Shown: positions 31,907-41,356 of the stretch, in pieces
Layout of the letters: each line of letters starts with the position of its first letter
How positions within the stretch are numbered: position 1 is the stretch's first letter
The notes under the pieces: model-generated
What the model saw: only the letters and a program-made list of their open reading frames with translations
Told to the model about the DNA's origin: nothing
Databases searched by the model: none
Translations under genes and position numbers: made by a program
DNA from: Labedella gwakjiensis
GTDB lineage: Bacteria; Actinomycetota; Actinomycetes; Actinomycetales; Microbacteriaceae
Direction of reading: 5' to 3'
DNA: 64,000 bases
Assembly: GCF_003014675.1 (NCBI RefSeq)
Contig: NZ_PYAU01000001.1
Location: 2,852,001 to 2,916,000 of the forward strand

Positions 31907-31933
31907 GCCATATCGCGTAGCAGCGCGCGATTG

Positions 31934-31965
31934 CGCCGTGGTGGGCCGAGAGGCTCACCACGGCG
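31934..31965. terminator. Bidirectional hairpin terminator
   Basis: CGCCGTGGTG (31934-31943) pairs perfectly with CACCACGGCG (31956-31965), followed by TCGTCGTTTC. It lies between the convergent small-secreted-protein and TetR genes and can end transcription from both. Confidence 0.65.
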
Positions 31966-31973
31966 TCGTCGTT

Positions 31974-32555
31974 TCAGCTGAGCGGCCACCATGCCGGGAG
32001 GACCGAGGCGTAGAGGTGGCGGAACGTCTGCACGTCGCGCGGTGGCGGGGTGGCCAGCCACGCGTCGATGGCGCCGACGGTGCCGTCGGCGATGAAGCGC
32101 GCCGTGGTCTCGTCCTGCAGGTTCGCGTCGATCCCGTCGATGCGCGGCGGCACGATCGCGCCGCTCTGGAACAGGCGCAGGACGGACTCGCGGAAGTGCG
32201 CGCTCAGCATGCCGTGGAGCGCAGTGGACTCCGCGCTTCCGAGTTCCCGCGAGTAGATCGCGGCGTGGGAGTCGACGTGGTGCAGGACGTCGTCCGTCGT
32301 CTGCCGCACGGCGGTGCGGATGTCGGGGTGCGCCCCGGCGGTGAGGTGCCGATCCCGGATGGTGTCGAGCTCGGTGCGCAGCACCAGGCGGAGCAGCTCG
32401 AGCGGCGAGGCCGCGTGCTCGTACACCGTGGAGCGGTTGACCCCGGCGGCCTCGGCGATGGAGACCATTGAGACCGCCTCGATCCCGTCGCGTTCGGCGA
32501 GGTCGAGGACGGCGGCGGAGAGTTTGGTGCGGCTGCGTCGAGCGCGTGCGTCCAT
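31974..32555 (-). CDS. TetR family transcriptional regulator
   Basis: 193-aa repressor-type regulator. The N-terminal DNA-binding domain covers about residues 10-55 (SMVSIAEAAGVNRSTVYEHA), and the rest is a helical ligand and dimerisation domain that could match a TetR C-terminal type with the pattern TAVRQTTDDVL. It is divergent from the SDR gene with a palindrome between, so it most likely represses that gene and itself. The ligand is unknown. Confidence 0.9.
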   Translation of the reverse strand: MDARARRSRTKLSAAVLDLAERDGIEAVSMVSIAEAAGVNRSTVYEHAASPLELLRLVLRTELDTIRDRHLTAGAHPDIRTAVRQTTDDVLHHVDSHAAIYSRELGSAESTALHGMLSAHFRESVLRLFQSGAIVPPRIDGIDANLQDETTARFIADGTVGAIDAWLATPPPRDVQTFRHLYASVLPAWWPLS

Positions 32556-32580
32556 CCGCTGAGTCTATGATGGATGCAAA

Positions 32581-32594
32581 CCGACATTTGTCGG
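32581..32594. promoter_or_regulatory. TetR-type operator candidate
   Basis: CCGACATTTGTCGG is a perfect palindrome (6-bp arms, TT centre) in the 113-base region between the divergent tetR and SDR genes, 26 bases from the regulator start. Position fits autoregulation and control of the SDR gene. Confidence 0.55.
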
Positions 32595-32668
32595 ATAAGA
32601 GCTCCGACGGCCCAGCCGAATCGATTCCTGCAGAGCCGCCGGACGGAGACAGTAAGGATGTACGCACC

Positions 32669-33409
32669 ATGAACCGCTTCGAGAACAAGGTCGCACTGGT
32701 CACCGGGGGAGCGAGCGGCATCGGCCGCTCCACGGCGCTGCGCCTCGCGAGCGAGGGAGCCGCCGTCGCGATCGCCGACGTGCAGGACGACAAGGCCGCA
32801 GCGGTGGTCGCGGAGATCACGGCGGCCGGCGGTCGCGGCCTGGCCATCCACCTCGACGTGACCGTCGAGTCCGAGTGGGAGTCCGCCGTGGCCGCGGCGC
32901 TCGAGGCGTTCGGCCGCCTCGACGTGCTCGTGAACAACGCCGGCATCGGCGACCTTCTGCCGATCGAGGAGACCACCCTCGAGGGCTACGAGAAGGTCAT
33001 CGCGATCACGTCGACGAGCGTGTTCCTCGGCCAGAAGGCTGCGAGTGCCGCGCTCCACGCCGACGGCGGTGGATCCGTCGTCAACGTCTCCTCGATGTTC
33101 GGCATCGTCGGAGGTTTCGGCGGTGGCCCCGGTTACGCGGCCGCGAAGGGCGCCGTACGCACCCTCACGAAGAACACCGCCCTCGGCTGGGCGACCACCG
33201 GCGTGCGCGTGAACTCCGTGCACCCGGGCTTCATCGACACCCCGATCCTCGGCGAGACGGACCGCTCGATGCTCGTCGACACCACGCCCATGGGCCGCAT
33301 CGGCCAGCCCGAGGAGATCGCCTCCGCGATCGCGTTCCTCGCGAGCGACGACGCGTCCTTCGTGACAGGCGCCGAACTCGTGGTCGACGGCGGGTACGTC
33401 GCGCGCTGA
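32669..33409 (+). CDS. Short-chain dehydrogenase/reductase
   Basis: Classical SDR, 246 aa, cytoplasmic NAD(P)-dependent oxidoreductase. Coenzyme loop TGGASGIGRST, NNAGIGD, catalytic Ser in VNVSSMFG, and the Tyr-Lys pair in GYAAAKGAV; C-terminus FVTGAELVVDGGY is typical of cyclic or steroid-alcohol dehydrogenases. ATG 32669 is the family start (MNRFENKVALVTGG). Likely regulated by the divergent TetR protein. Substrate unknown. Confidence 0.9.
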   Translation: MNRFENKVALVTGGASGIGRSTALRLASEGAAVAIADVQDDKAAAVVAEITAAGGRGLAIHLDVTVESEWESAVAAALEAFGRLDVLVNNAGIGDLLPIEETTLEGYEKVIAITSTSVFLGQKAASAALHADGGGSVVNVSSMFGIVGGFGGGPGYAAAKGAVRTLTKNTALGWATTGVRVNSVHPGFIDTPILGETDRSMLVDTTPMGRIGQPEEIASAIAFLASDDASFVTGAELVVDGGYVAR

Positions 33410-33461
33410 CGGGTGCCCGTCCGGATCGGGCCGCTTGCGCGCTTCCGCGCCCGGTCCGCCG

Positions 33462-33525
33462 ACCGCTACAGCAACAGCCGACCGCGCCACGAACTCGTGG
33501 CGCGGTCGGCTGTTGCTGTAGCGGT
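33462..33525. terminator. 64-base near-perfect palindrome, strong bidirectional terminator
   Basis: Bases 33462-33492 pair without mismatch with 33495-33525: a 31-bp stem with a two-base loop. It lies between the convergent SDR and PQ-rich membrane protein genes. No T-run; in GC-rich genomes such long stems act as bidirectional terminators. Its length and perfection are unusual for this window. Confidence 0.7.
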
Positions 33526-33550
33526 GCTCGGCGCGCTCGGCCGCGGCGAC

Positions 33551-34159
33551 TCAGTAGGAGCCGGCGGCGAGGGCGATCGAGATGATCGCCAGGCCGATCG
33601 ATCCGACGATCACGGCGCCGAGGAAGCAGAGGACGCCGATCGTGAGCCCCTTACCTTTCGACGTGGTGGTGCCCGGGGCGCCGATGTCGCCGGCGACCCA
33701 GGCGTTCGACGGCACGGTGTACTCGAGGTGGGGATTCTGGTTCGGCTGCAGGGTCGTGGCCGCCTTGCCGTACTCCCACAGGTACGCGACGTGGCACTGC
33801 ACGTACACCGGGCGGTCTGCCGGCACCTGATACTGCATTCGCGACCAGCCGGCGGAGTAGCGGAAACCGTCGATCGTGACCGTGGGCTGCAGGAACGTCC
33901 AGCCGTACCACGGGGCGTTCTTCAGATCGAGCGTGAGTGTTCGGAACGACGTGGGTTGACCCGGCTGCGGCTGCTGCTGGGCGTAGCCGGGCTGCGCCGG
34001 CGGCTGCGGGGTCGCGAACTGTGGCTGCTGCGTCGGGTACTGCGGCTGCTGCGGTGCGTATGGCTGCTGGGGGTTGGGGTACTGCTGGCTCGGGTACTGC
34101 TGCGGCGGATACGGCTGCTGGGGGTTCGGTTGCTGGCCGAACGGTCCGGGGGAAGTCAT
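33551..34159 (-). CDS. Pro/Gln-rich membrane-anchored protein of unknown function
   Basis: 202 aa. Residues 1-70 are a low-complexity P-Q-Y-rich region with repeats such as QQPYPPQQYPSQQYPN; a folded middle (about 70-165) contains the stretch LDLKNAPWYGWTFLQPTVTI and a cysteine in YVQCHVAYLWEY; one hydrophobic helix follows near the C-terminus (IGVLCFLGAVIVGSIGLAII). The long disordered head before a single transmembrane segment is common in actinobacterial envelope proteins, but no family is recognised. Orientation in the membrane is not determined. Confidence 0.75.
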   Translation of the reverse strand: MTSPGPFGQQPNPQQPYPPQQYPSQQYPNPQQPYAPQQPQYPTQQPQFATPQPPAQPGYAQQQPQPGQPTSFRTLTLDLKNAPWYGWTFLQPTVTIDGFRYSAGWSRMQYQVPADRPVYVQCHVAYLWEYGKAATTLQPNQNPHLEYTVPSNAWVAGDIGAPGTTTSKGKGLTIGVLCFLGAVIVGSIGLAIISIALAAGSY

Positions 34160-34293
34160 GACCGACAGCCTAGGGATCGTGCGCGCGCCAAGGCAGGGGA
34201 AGCGCTCCCCATCTTCGGGGGCGATCCGGGACCCGGACGTGTCCGCGGGACGCCGCCGCGTCCGCTACGATGGACGAGTTGTCTTCGCGACAA

Positions 34294-34367
<74 letters not shown>

Positions 34368-35212
34368 CAATGAGGCTCGATGAGACTGGTGTCTTATCGG
34401 GCCTTCGTCGTCTGCGAGTTGTGGTCGCCGGCCGGTCCACGCGAAGCGGCAGGGGAGGATAGCGCGGCATGCTATCGCCGCTCTCGATGCCTTGAGCCTC
34501 CCTGACGAGAGAGTCCCATGGTTCTGCTGCCGCTGCCTAGTGCTTCATCCCCGGCGTGCAGTCTTGTAAGAATGCGTGGTCATCCAGCGATGCCACCCGC
34601 GGGAACACGCGGGGCAACCGCGGTCGCGACAGCAAGGCCGAGCTGGCCATACGCCGTCTCGGGTGACGAGTTGCGCTACCAAGTGAAGGCTCGCCCGGAG
34701 CCGGACCGCCGCAGGCCAGCGGATCCGCTCTGCATACGAGCGCAAGCCGCCGTACACTTCGACGGCTACTACCGGCACGGCTACCCCGAGCACCTCACCA
34801 TGCCGCCACCAATCTGAACGCCTGGAGCACGAGTTCCGAAGGAGAAGCGCACAGGCCCGGGAGACTGCGACGCTTCTCCGGGAGGCGGCTGGCTCGCATT
34901 GTGTTTCTGGGCGTCCGGCGACGGTTGCGGCGAGCATGGTGGAGCAATTGCAGGATCGTTACGCATTGGTCACCGTATGATCCCATCCCAGTCGTCGGTT
35001 GTCGGCTGGAGCCGGGCTTACGTAGGGGACGCGACGTCACGAGAGCAGGCTCGACGGCGCGTGGCAGCCGTAATGTCGGCCCGTCCTTCTATTGTTGTAA
35101 TGAACTCACGCTGACTAGCGTGAAGCATGCCTCGCTGCTTTGCGGTTTGAAGCCACTTGGCTGGACGCAGAACCAAGTTGGACCTAGGAATCTGAAGGAG
35201 AAAACCCCCATA
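34368..35212. other. Long gene-poor stretch at the left edge of the island
   Basis: About 845 bases with no convincing gene. Short overlapping frames on both strands (for example 34518-34817 and 34545-34937) lack recognisable domains and ribosome sites. Base composition is visibly less GC-rich than the flanks. It ends with an inverted repeat and a GAAGGAG ribosome site ahead of the methyltransferase. It could hold decayed integrase sequence, but none is recognised. Confidence 0.5.
35106..35123 (+). promoter_or_regulatory. Inverted repeat upstream of the methyltransferase gene
   Basis: TCACGCT (35106-35112) and AGCGTGA (35117-35123) form a perfect 7-bp repeat with a 4-base spacer, about 90 bases before the methyltransferase start. 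TGTAAT (35095-35100) just before it could be a -10 box. Could be an operator for delayed restriction expression; no C-protein gene is seen. Confidence 0.3.
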
Positions 35213-36619
35213 ATGGCAGGTCAGCCTCTCAATTTCCGATTCGTCGACCTATTCGCGGGACTTGGTGGTTTTCATGTAGCCCTCCGGGGGCTCGGCGGCG
35301 AGGGCGTATTCGCCGCGGAATGGGAGTCGGGGCTAAACGCTCTCTACGCGACTAACTTCGGTATTTCACCGTGGTCCGACGTGAACGAACTCGACACGGA
35401 CGGGGCGATCGCCGAGCACGTTCCCGACCATGAAGTTCTCACCGCGGGTTTCCCCTGCCAGCCGTTCTCCAAGTCAGGTAAGCAGCAGGGGTTCGAGCAC
35501 ACTCTGCAAGGTCATTTGTTCTTCAAGGTGCACGACATTCTGCGCGTGAAGAGGCCCGGCCGTTTCATTCTGGAGAACGTCCCGAACATCCTCAGCCACG
35601 ACGGCGGTGAGACCAAGGCGACCATCATCAAGATGCTCGATGATCTTGGTTACGAAGTGGACATCCGGCGGTTGTCGCCACATCAGTTCGGCATCCCGCA
35701 GGTGCGCGAGCGGGCTTACTTTGTCGGCGCGCTCATCTCCGAGGGCGGGCTAGTCGGGTTCAAATGGCCAGAGGAGAGCAAGGAAGAGACCACCATCGCC
35801 ACCGCCCTTGACCCCGAGGCGCCACCCGTTCGCGACGTGCCCCAGAGGACGGAAGACGCGATCGACATGTGGCGGGACTTCCTGCGTCGTGCGCCGAAGG
35901 ACATCAAGCTCCCATCCTTTCCAATCTGGTCGATGGAGTTCCGCGCGAGTTACCCCTACGAGGGATTGACTCCGCCGAGGGCGTGGTCCGAGCGCCGCCC
36001 GGAGAAGCTCGATGAGTTCACGGGATCATTCGGCTCGCCGCTCGACGGACTGAGTATTGCTGACCAGAAGCTGCTGATTCCAAGCCACTCCCGGCGTGAC
36101 GGGGACATTGAGTTCCCTGCTTGGAAGCGTGCCTTCATTCGGCAGAACCGCGCACTCTACTGCGACAACCGCAAATGGATCGACCCGTGGCTTGATGAGT
36201 GGCGGCCATGGGAGTTCCCGTCCAGCTTCCAGAAGTTTGAATGGAACGCGCAGGGTGGCGTGCGGGACATCGACGAGTACGTCATACAGGTCCGAGCCTC
36301 GGGGGTCCGTGTGAAGCGGCCCACGACCGCGCCGGCTTTGATCGCGATGACACAGACACAAGTGCCGATTCTAGGAGCGAGGATCTCCGGCACCGGCGCC
36401 CGGCGCTACATGACCCCCGCAGAGTGCGCGAAGTTGCAGAGCCTCGGTGGGATCACCCTGCCTGCGCGTGACGTAGCTGCGTACAAGGCGCTCGGTAACG
36501 CCGTCAATGCGAAGGTAGTCCGCAAAATCGCAGAGCCCCTCCTCGAGGCGTTGGCCTCAAGTGAGACGCCGTCTGACATCACAAGTCCAAGAATCATGGA
36601 AGCTCGGGGTGCTGCCTAG
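35213..36619 (+). CDS. DNA (cytosine-5) methyltransferase
   Basis: Transfers methyl from SAM to C5 of cytosine in a specific DNA sequence; probably protects the host from the nuclease encoded downstream. The 468-aa protein has motif I DLFAGLGGF, motif IV with the catalytic Cys82 (GFPCQPFSKSGKQQG), motif VI ENVPN (about 121-125), motif VIII QFGIPQVRERAYFVG, a large variable target-recognition region, and motif X (YKALGNAVN) near the end. ATG 35213 is preceded by GAAGGAG; the open frame further upstream is not typical. First gene of a four-gene locus with less GC-rich codons than the flanks, which suggests horizontal transfer. The recognition sequence is not predictable. Confidence 0.94.
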   Translation: MAGQPLNFRFVDLFAGLGGFHVALRGLGGEGVFAAEWESGLNALYATNFGISPWSDVNELDTDGAIAEHVPDHEVLTAGFPCQPFSKSGKQQGFEHTLQGHLFFKVHDILRVKRPGRFILENVPNILSHDGGETKATIIKMLDDLGYEVDIRRLSPHQFGIPQVRERAYFVGALISEGGLVGFKWPEESKEETTIATALDPEAPPVRDVPQRTEDAIDMWRDFLRRAPKDIKLPSFPIWSMEFRASYPYEGLTPPRAWSERRPEKLDEFTGSFGSPLDGLSIADQKLLIPSHSRRDGDIEFPAWKRAFIRQNRALYCDNRKWIDPWLDEWRPWEFPSSFQKFEWNAQGGVRDIDEYVIQVRASGVRVKRPTTAPALIAMTQTQVPILGARISGTGARRYMTPAECAKLQSLGGITLPARDVAAYKALGNAVNAKVVRKIAEPLLEALASSETPSDITSPRIMEARGAA

Positions 36620-36657
36620 CGGCAGTTCCAGACAACATCGAGAAGAAAGCGCCACTA

Positions 36658-38538
36658 ATGAGTCTTAATGTCGTAGAGGCCGCAGAGGAGAGCCCGCGCC
36701 CGCAGGCGCAGGATCGCATCGCGGAAGCGCTTTCGGAACTGTCGGACGTGACTGACACCCCCGAGGGAGTGCCGGCTTGCGCCAGTTTCTCACCTACCGA
36801 CGTGGACTTCGAATCTGATGCCTGGATATCGCGGCTGACCGACGTGCAAGGCTGGCTGCACTTTGATGACGATCTTTCAGATGCCGATCTCACGGCGTTC
36901 GCCCTCAGCCTCGCAGCGAACCTCAGCTTTGCCCCGGCAGCCCAAGGGATTGAGGAGACCGGCGGGGCCATTCGGTTGACTACCGAGGCCCTAGAGCGCC
37001 TCGCTGCGCGAGCCGAGGCAGCTAGCCGGCTCAAGGACGAGTTCATAGCAGAGCTCAACTCCGACGGTGGTACCCAATCGTCCGCGACGGCTTCGTGGGC
37101 GGATCGCTGGGAAGCTGAAGGGGGTGACGAGGAAGCTATCTCCCCGGAGCCCGTTACGGCTAAGGCTGACGTGTGGCACATCTTTCAGCTGACGAAGAAA
37201 AAGCTGAACCTCACACCTTCGTACCAGCGAGGGGACGTGTGGCGCACGGGGGATCGACAGAAGCTGATCGAGTCAATTCTTCGTGGCATTCCCCTGCCCT
37301 CGATCATCTTGCTTCGGAAAGGCGGCGCTGCCCCCGACGACGTCGTGGACGGCAAGCAGCGCCTGACCGCGATTCTGCGTTATGTGGGCAAGCACCCTGA
37401 AGCGCTAGTGAGGGTGGCTGAGGCCGACAAGGCGAAGCCTGAGGCTGGGTTTCGCGAAAAGTTCGAGAACGACTACCCCAAGTTCCGCTTGGCTTGGAAG
37501 ACGTATATGGGCGAACCGCTCACTGCAAAACTCGAAGATGACTACTACTTCCCGTTCCGGCTGCGCAACGACAAGAACGGTGTCCTAGTCGGTAAAGACC
37601 TAGAGCCTCTACGTGGTAAGTACTACACCCAGATCAAGGGACACACCATCCACGTCGCCGACCAGGAAGTGACGGTCGAGGAACTCTTCGAAGGCGCCCC
37701 TGATTACAAGGTGCCCGTCATCGAATACACGAAGGCGAGTCAGCGGCAGATCCACGAGGTCTTCAACTTGTACAACAAACAAGGCATGCACCTGAACGCC
37801 GAGGAAATTCGCAACGCAGTATTCCACGATGTCGAGCTCACGCGCGCGATCCTCGTTGCGGCTGGAGACGCAAGTAATCGAGCCAACATCGCAGACATCG
37901 CCCCGTCGCTCCTCGACGTTGCCGGGGCGAGCGAACTCGGCAAAACGCTGGCCGACTACGGATTTGGCGAGGCTCGCTACCGCCGAACGAAGGTTCTCGG
38001 ATGGATCATCGCGGTGCTTGTCAATGACTCGGGAGGAAAGCTGCTCCCCTCTACGTCACGCCACACCGACGACCTCCTCAAGCGGGTGCAGGACGACGGC
38101 TCACATGCACTGCGCACCTCCTCTCGTCTCTCCGACCTATTCAGACTCGTAGTTACGGCTGCCAGCCTTCACGCGGCTTATGACGAGCTCTGGCCGGACA
38201 AGTTTCGTGGCGACGGGAAGAGCAGTCGGTGGCAAGATTTGCAGCTAGTCGGGTCGCTTGTTGGCGTCGCGATCGCCGCCGTCGACGCGCCGGAAGATAT
38301 CGAGGAGCGTCTTGAGGCCAACGCCGCGACGATCCGCCAAGCGGCGCTGAACGAGTGGACGCGTCCCGAGAAGACCCAGACCCGCACGCAGTGGGACTTC
38401 ATCGCTCGCATCGCAGCCGGCATTGTCGAGAAGCTCGGGCTCGACATCGAGTCAGCCTCCGAAGCGATCCGAACCAGGTTCGGCTCATCCGGCGTTGAGT
38501 CATTGCTGGCCTCGCGTATACCAACGAAGGGTGCGTGA
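36658..38538 (+). CDS. DUF262 domain protein (GmrSD-N/ParB-like)
   Basis: 626 aa, cytoplasmic. The DUF262 core begins near residue 180 with NLTPSYQRGDVWRTGDRQKL, then the diagnostic DGKQR (231-235; DGQQR in most relatives), and later LYNKQGMHLNAEEIRNAV. DUF262 is the nucleotide-binding N-terminal domain of type IV enzyme GmrS/GmrD. The HNH (DUF1524) nuclease domain that often follows is not visible here, so nuclease activity likely comes from the partner gene. Residues 1-170 are an acidic region of unknown fold. Starts 38 bases after the methyltransferase stop. Confidence 0.85.
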   Translation: MSLNVVEAAEESPRPQAQDRIAEALSELSDVTDTPEGVPACASFSPTDVDFESDAWISRLTDVQGWLHFDDDLSDADLTAFALSLAANLSFAPAAQGIEETGGAIRLTTEALERLAARAEAASRLKDEFIAELNSDGGTQSSATASWADRWEAEGGDEEAISPEPVTAKADVWHIFQLTKKKLNLTPSYQRGDVWRTGDRQKLIESILRGIPLPSIILLRKGGAAPDDVVDGKQRLTAILRYVGKHPEALVRVAEADKAKPEAGFREKFENDYPKFRLAWKTYMGEPLTAKLEDDYYFPFRLRNDKNGVLVGKDLEPLRGKYYTQIKGHTIHVADQEVTVEELFEGAPDYKVPVIEYTKASQRQIHEVFNLYNKQGMHLNAEEIRNAVFHDVELTRAILVAAGDASNRANIADIAPSLLDVAGASELGKTLADYGFGEARYRRTKVLGWIIAVLVNDSGGKLLPSTSRHTDDLLKRVQDDGSHALRTSSRLSDLFRLVVTAASLHAAYDELWPDKFRGDGKSSRWQDLQLVGSLVGVAIAAVDAPEDIEERLEANAATIRQAALNEWTRPEKTQTRTQWDFIARIAAGIVEKLGLDIESASEAIRTRFGSSGVESLLASRIPTKGA

Positions 38539-38547
38539 TCGATCATC

Positions 38548-41346
38548 GTGGAACGGGTGCACTTCGATGCGCCGTCTGACGCAGACGAGACATGGTGGAG
38601 CCGGTACGCTCGCGAACTCGGGCAGATGACCTCGACCGCCCGAGGAGTGCTCCAGACCGATTGCCGCTACATCATCGAGAGAGGGATGCTCGGTGCGGGG
38701 CCGCCGAATGCCGCAACGTGGCCCGAGAGCCGGACACGTACGGGGCTGGTCATGGGCTCAGTGCAGTCAGGCAAGACAGCCTCAATGTTCGGCGTGACCG
38801 CGCTGGCGCTCGACCGAGGCATCGACATCGTGGTGCTCCTCGCGGGGACACGCCTGTCGCTGTGGCGCCAGACCTACGAGCGCATGGTTGAGCAACTCGA
38901 TGCGGGGGAGGACGGGGTCGCGAAAGTGCGGCGGCGGCTGCTCTGTCCAACTCCGGACGTCGTGCTGTCTGGGGTGCCAACGACATTGGACAGCACGTAT
39001 CGGCTCCCTTCCGCGCAGGTGAGACGCAAGCTGTCGCAGAGACAGCCGCTGATCGTCGTTGCAATGAAGCAGACCGATCATCTCTACGCGCTCGGGCGCG
39101 AATTGCGTCAGAGCGTGTTTAGCGAGGTCGCGCGACTCGATCGTGCCGTGCACATGCTCGTCCTTGATGATGAAGCGGATGACGGCTCTGTGCTCGATGC
39201 CGTCGTCGAGCAATCTCGGGGCCCCCTTTCGCCTACCCTCAAACAAGTTCCCCGCGCGATCGCCGATCTATGGGAACCGCGATCGAGTGGAGCGCCGGAC
39301 AACCTTTTCGCTACCTATGTCGGGTACACCGCAACCCCGCAGGCGAACCTGCTGCAAGAGGACCACAATCCACTCGCTCCACGGGACTTCGTGATCTCGC
39401 TTCGGACGCCGCTCGATGTCGGCCAGCCCGCAGACCCCAGCAACCTGGATGCCCTGCGCTCGTCGACATTCCCAGAACCGAACGGAATTGACAGCTACTA
39501 CACGGGCGGCGAGGTCTACTACGACCGCGGCACTGGCGCCGGCCTCTGCCGCGAGCTATCGGGACAAGCCGACAACGATCTCGCAGATTCCATCCGCGCC
39601 TTCCTTGTTGCCGGTGCGATCAGGTTGCACTGGGCCTCGGCAACTGACCCCACCGTGATGGGACCACGCTCGATCAGGGGCGTGGACTTCCTCCTGCGAG
39701 ACGATGTGAGAGCGGCTTCGCCGCCCACCCACTCGATGCTGCTCCACCCCTCCGCAGACATTGGCGCTCACTTCGCAGCCGCGGAGGACGTACTCGTTTG
39801 GGCTGGCGTGCCAGACCGCTCCACGGCACGCAACCTGATCGAATCTGGCAATGCGCTCCTCCCGCACAGCCTCGTCGCGAAGATGCGCGGTGAGGAGCCC
39901 CTCTGGGAGGCATGGATCGACCACTACCGGTCATCATCAAGCGCGATCGCTACCGAGTTCAACGTGATGAACCCTCGACCCATCCCCGACTGGCCGACCG
40001 TGCTCCACATCCTGGAGACCGAGGTCATTCCGGGCACGCGCGTGTCCGTAGTGAACAGCGACCCCGGCGCGGAAGACCGGCCCGAGTACAAGCCGGTCTT
40101 CGACGAGACCACTCGGCGTTGGCGCGCGGCCACGGACCTCTCGACGATCTTCGTCTCCGGCAATGTAATGGCGCGCGGGCTAACACTGGAGGGGATGACG
40201 ACGGCACTCTTCCGACGCAACTCGGCTAACCCTGTGGCCGACACCCAGATGCAGATGCAGCGATGGTTCGGCTACCGCGGAGAATACATCGAGCTCTGCC
40301 GCATGTTCGCCACCCGACAGCAGATCGACTTGTTCGGCGCCTATCACGATGTCGACGAGGCGCTCCGTGAAGGCATCGCGGCGAAGATGGCTGGCGCCGC
40401 GCCTTCTCCGGCGGTCCTGCATGGCATGGGTTTTCTGGCCACCGGAAAGATCGCCAGTATCGGCCGCGTGCCACTGTGTCCGAGCGCAAAACCGTTCGTC
40501 ACGATCATCAACGACGGACAGCAGCCCGACCCGAATGCTCAGCTTGTCGCTGAGGTTTTCTCCGGCCCCTCCTCCGACGTGACGGTGGGGCGCACCGTGC
40601 GCGGACGTGCGCTCGACCGCACACTGTCGTTGTCAGAGGCTGCCGACCTGCTCGGCATTCTCTCGTTTGACTCGTATGCCCCTGGCGACGAAAGCCGCCT
40701 GGCAGAGCTGTGGCAGCAAGTCCAGGCCCGCGTGGACGCAACCCTGCCGCTTCCCGCGGGAACACAGTTCTATCAAGCCCCAAGCCCCGTCGACGGGACA
40801 CCCTCGGAGCCCCGCTTCGAGTGCCCGTATGCTATCGCCGCATACCTCCGCTTGTGGGAAGCGTGCCTCACCCGTGCCGTTAGAGGCCTTTTCGTCACGG
40901 GAGTCCCGTCCGGCCGATGGGCGATGGCCGACCTGCGCGCCAAGGTGCTGCATCAGCCCCGATTCTCCGTCGGTATCCGATACGGCGACGGAGACAGGAT
41001 CACCGGCGGACCCCTCGCCGGTCTCGGCTTTGATATCCGGGCCACCCAGAAAGGCCTGAACGCTCAGGGGAACCTTGACACGACCTGGGGCACGAATGAC
41101 CCGAACGCGGGCCCCCTCGACTACCGCGGCGACGAGTTCTTCGACTACTACCATCGCGGCGAAGCCCTCCCTGCCACGGCTGGGACGACCTCCTGGCGCC
41201 CGCAAGGGGCGCACGGGCAGATCCTCTTCTACATCAACAAACGGCCGGGGCAACCGCATCCTGTAGTTGCTGTCGGAGTGTGCATCCCCGCTGGCGGCCC
41301 GGAGCAGTTCGCCGCGACGCGAGCCGGCTCGCTGATCGCAGCGTGA
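38548..41346 (+). CDS. Z1 domain superfamily-2 ATPase/helicase-like protein
   Basis: 932 aa. Walker A GSVQSGKT (70-77), Walker B-like LVLDDEAD (206-211), a TATPQA motif III at 261-266, and a late arginine-finger region QMQMQRWFGYRGEYIEL are those of the Z1-associated SF2 motor proteins described by Iyer and Aravind in restriction-modification operons with MutL-like ATPases. It should move on or remodel DNA with ATP hydrolysis. GTG 38548 is nine bases after the DUF262 stop, so it is co-transcribed. In the classical set a MORC/MutL-type ATPase is present; here that position is held by the DUF262 protein. Confidence 0.87.
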   Translation: MERVHFDAPSDADETWWSRYARELGQMTSTARGVLQTDCRYIIERGMLGAGPPNAATWPESRTRTGLVMGSVQSGKTASMFGVTALALDRGIDIVVLLAGTRLSLWRQTYERMVEQLDAGEDGVAKVRRRLLCPTPDVVLSGVPTTLDSTYRLPSAQVRRKLSQRQPLIVVAMKQTDHLYALGRELRQSVFSEVARLDRAVHMLVLDDEADDGSVLDAVVEQSRGPLSPTLKQVPRAIADLWEPRSSGAPDNLFATYVGYTATPQANLLQEDHNPLAPRDFVISLRTPLDVGQPADPSNLDALRSSTFPEPNGIDSYYTGGEVYYDRGTGAGLCRELSGQADNDLADSIRAFLVAGAIRLHWASATDPTVMGPRSIRGVDFLLRDDVRAASPPTHSMLLHPSADIGAHFAAAEDVLVWAGVPDRSTARNLIESGNALLPHSLVAKMRGEEPLWEAWIDHYRSSSSAIATEFNVMNPRPIPDWPTVLHILETEVIPGTRVSVVNSDPGAEDRPEYKPVFDETTRRWRAATDLSTIFVSGNVMARGLTLEGMTTALFRRNSANPVADTQMQMQRWFGYRGEYIELCRMFATRQQIDLFGAYHDVDEALREGIAAKMAGAAPSPAVLHGMGFLATGKIASIGRVPLCPSAKPFVTIINDGQQPDPNAQLVAEVFSGPSSDVTVGRTVRGRALDRTLSLSEAADLLGILSFDSYAPGDESRLAELWQQVQARVDATLPLPAGTQFYQAPSPVDGTPSEPRFECPYAIAAYLRLWEACLTRAVRGLFVTGVPSGRWAMADLRAKVLHQPRFSVGIRYGDGDRITGGPLAGLGFDIRATQKGLNAQGNLDTTWGTNDPNAGPLDYRGDEFFDYYHRGEALPATAGTTSWRPQGAHGQILFYINKRPGQPHPVVAVGVCIPAGGPEQFAATRAGSLIAA

Positions 41347-41356
41347 GGAAAATCCG

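Noticed and set aside
34518-34937. Short frames on both strands left of the methyltransferase
   Set aside because: No domain, no ribosome site, overlapping each other; not supported as genes.
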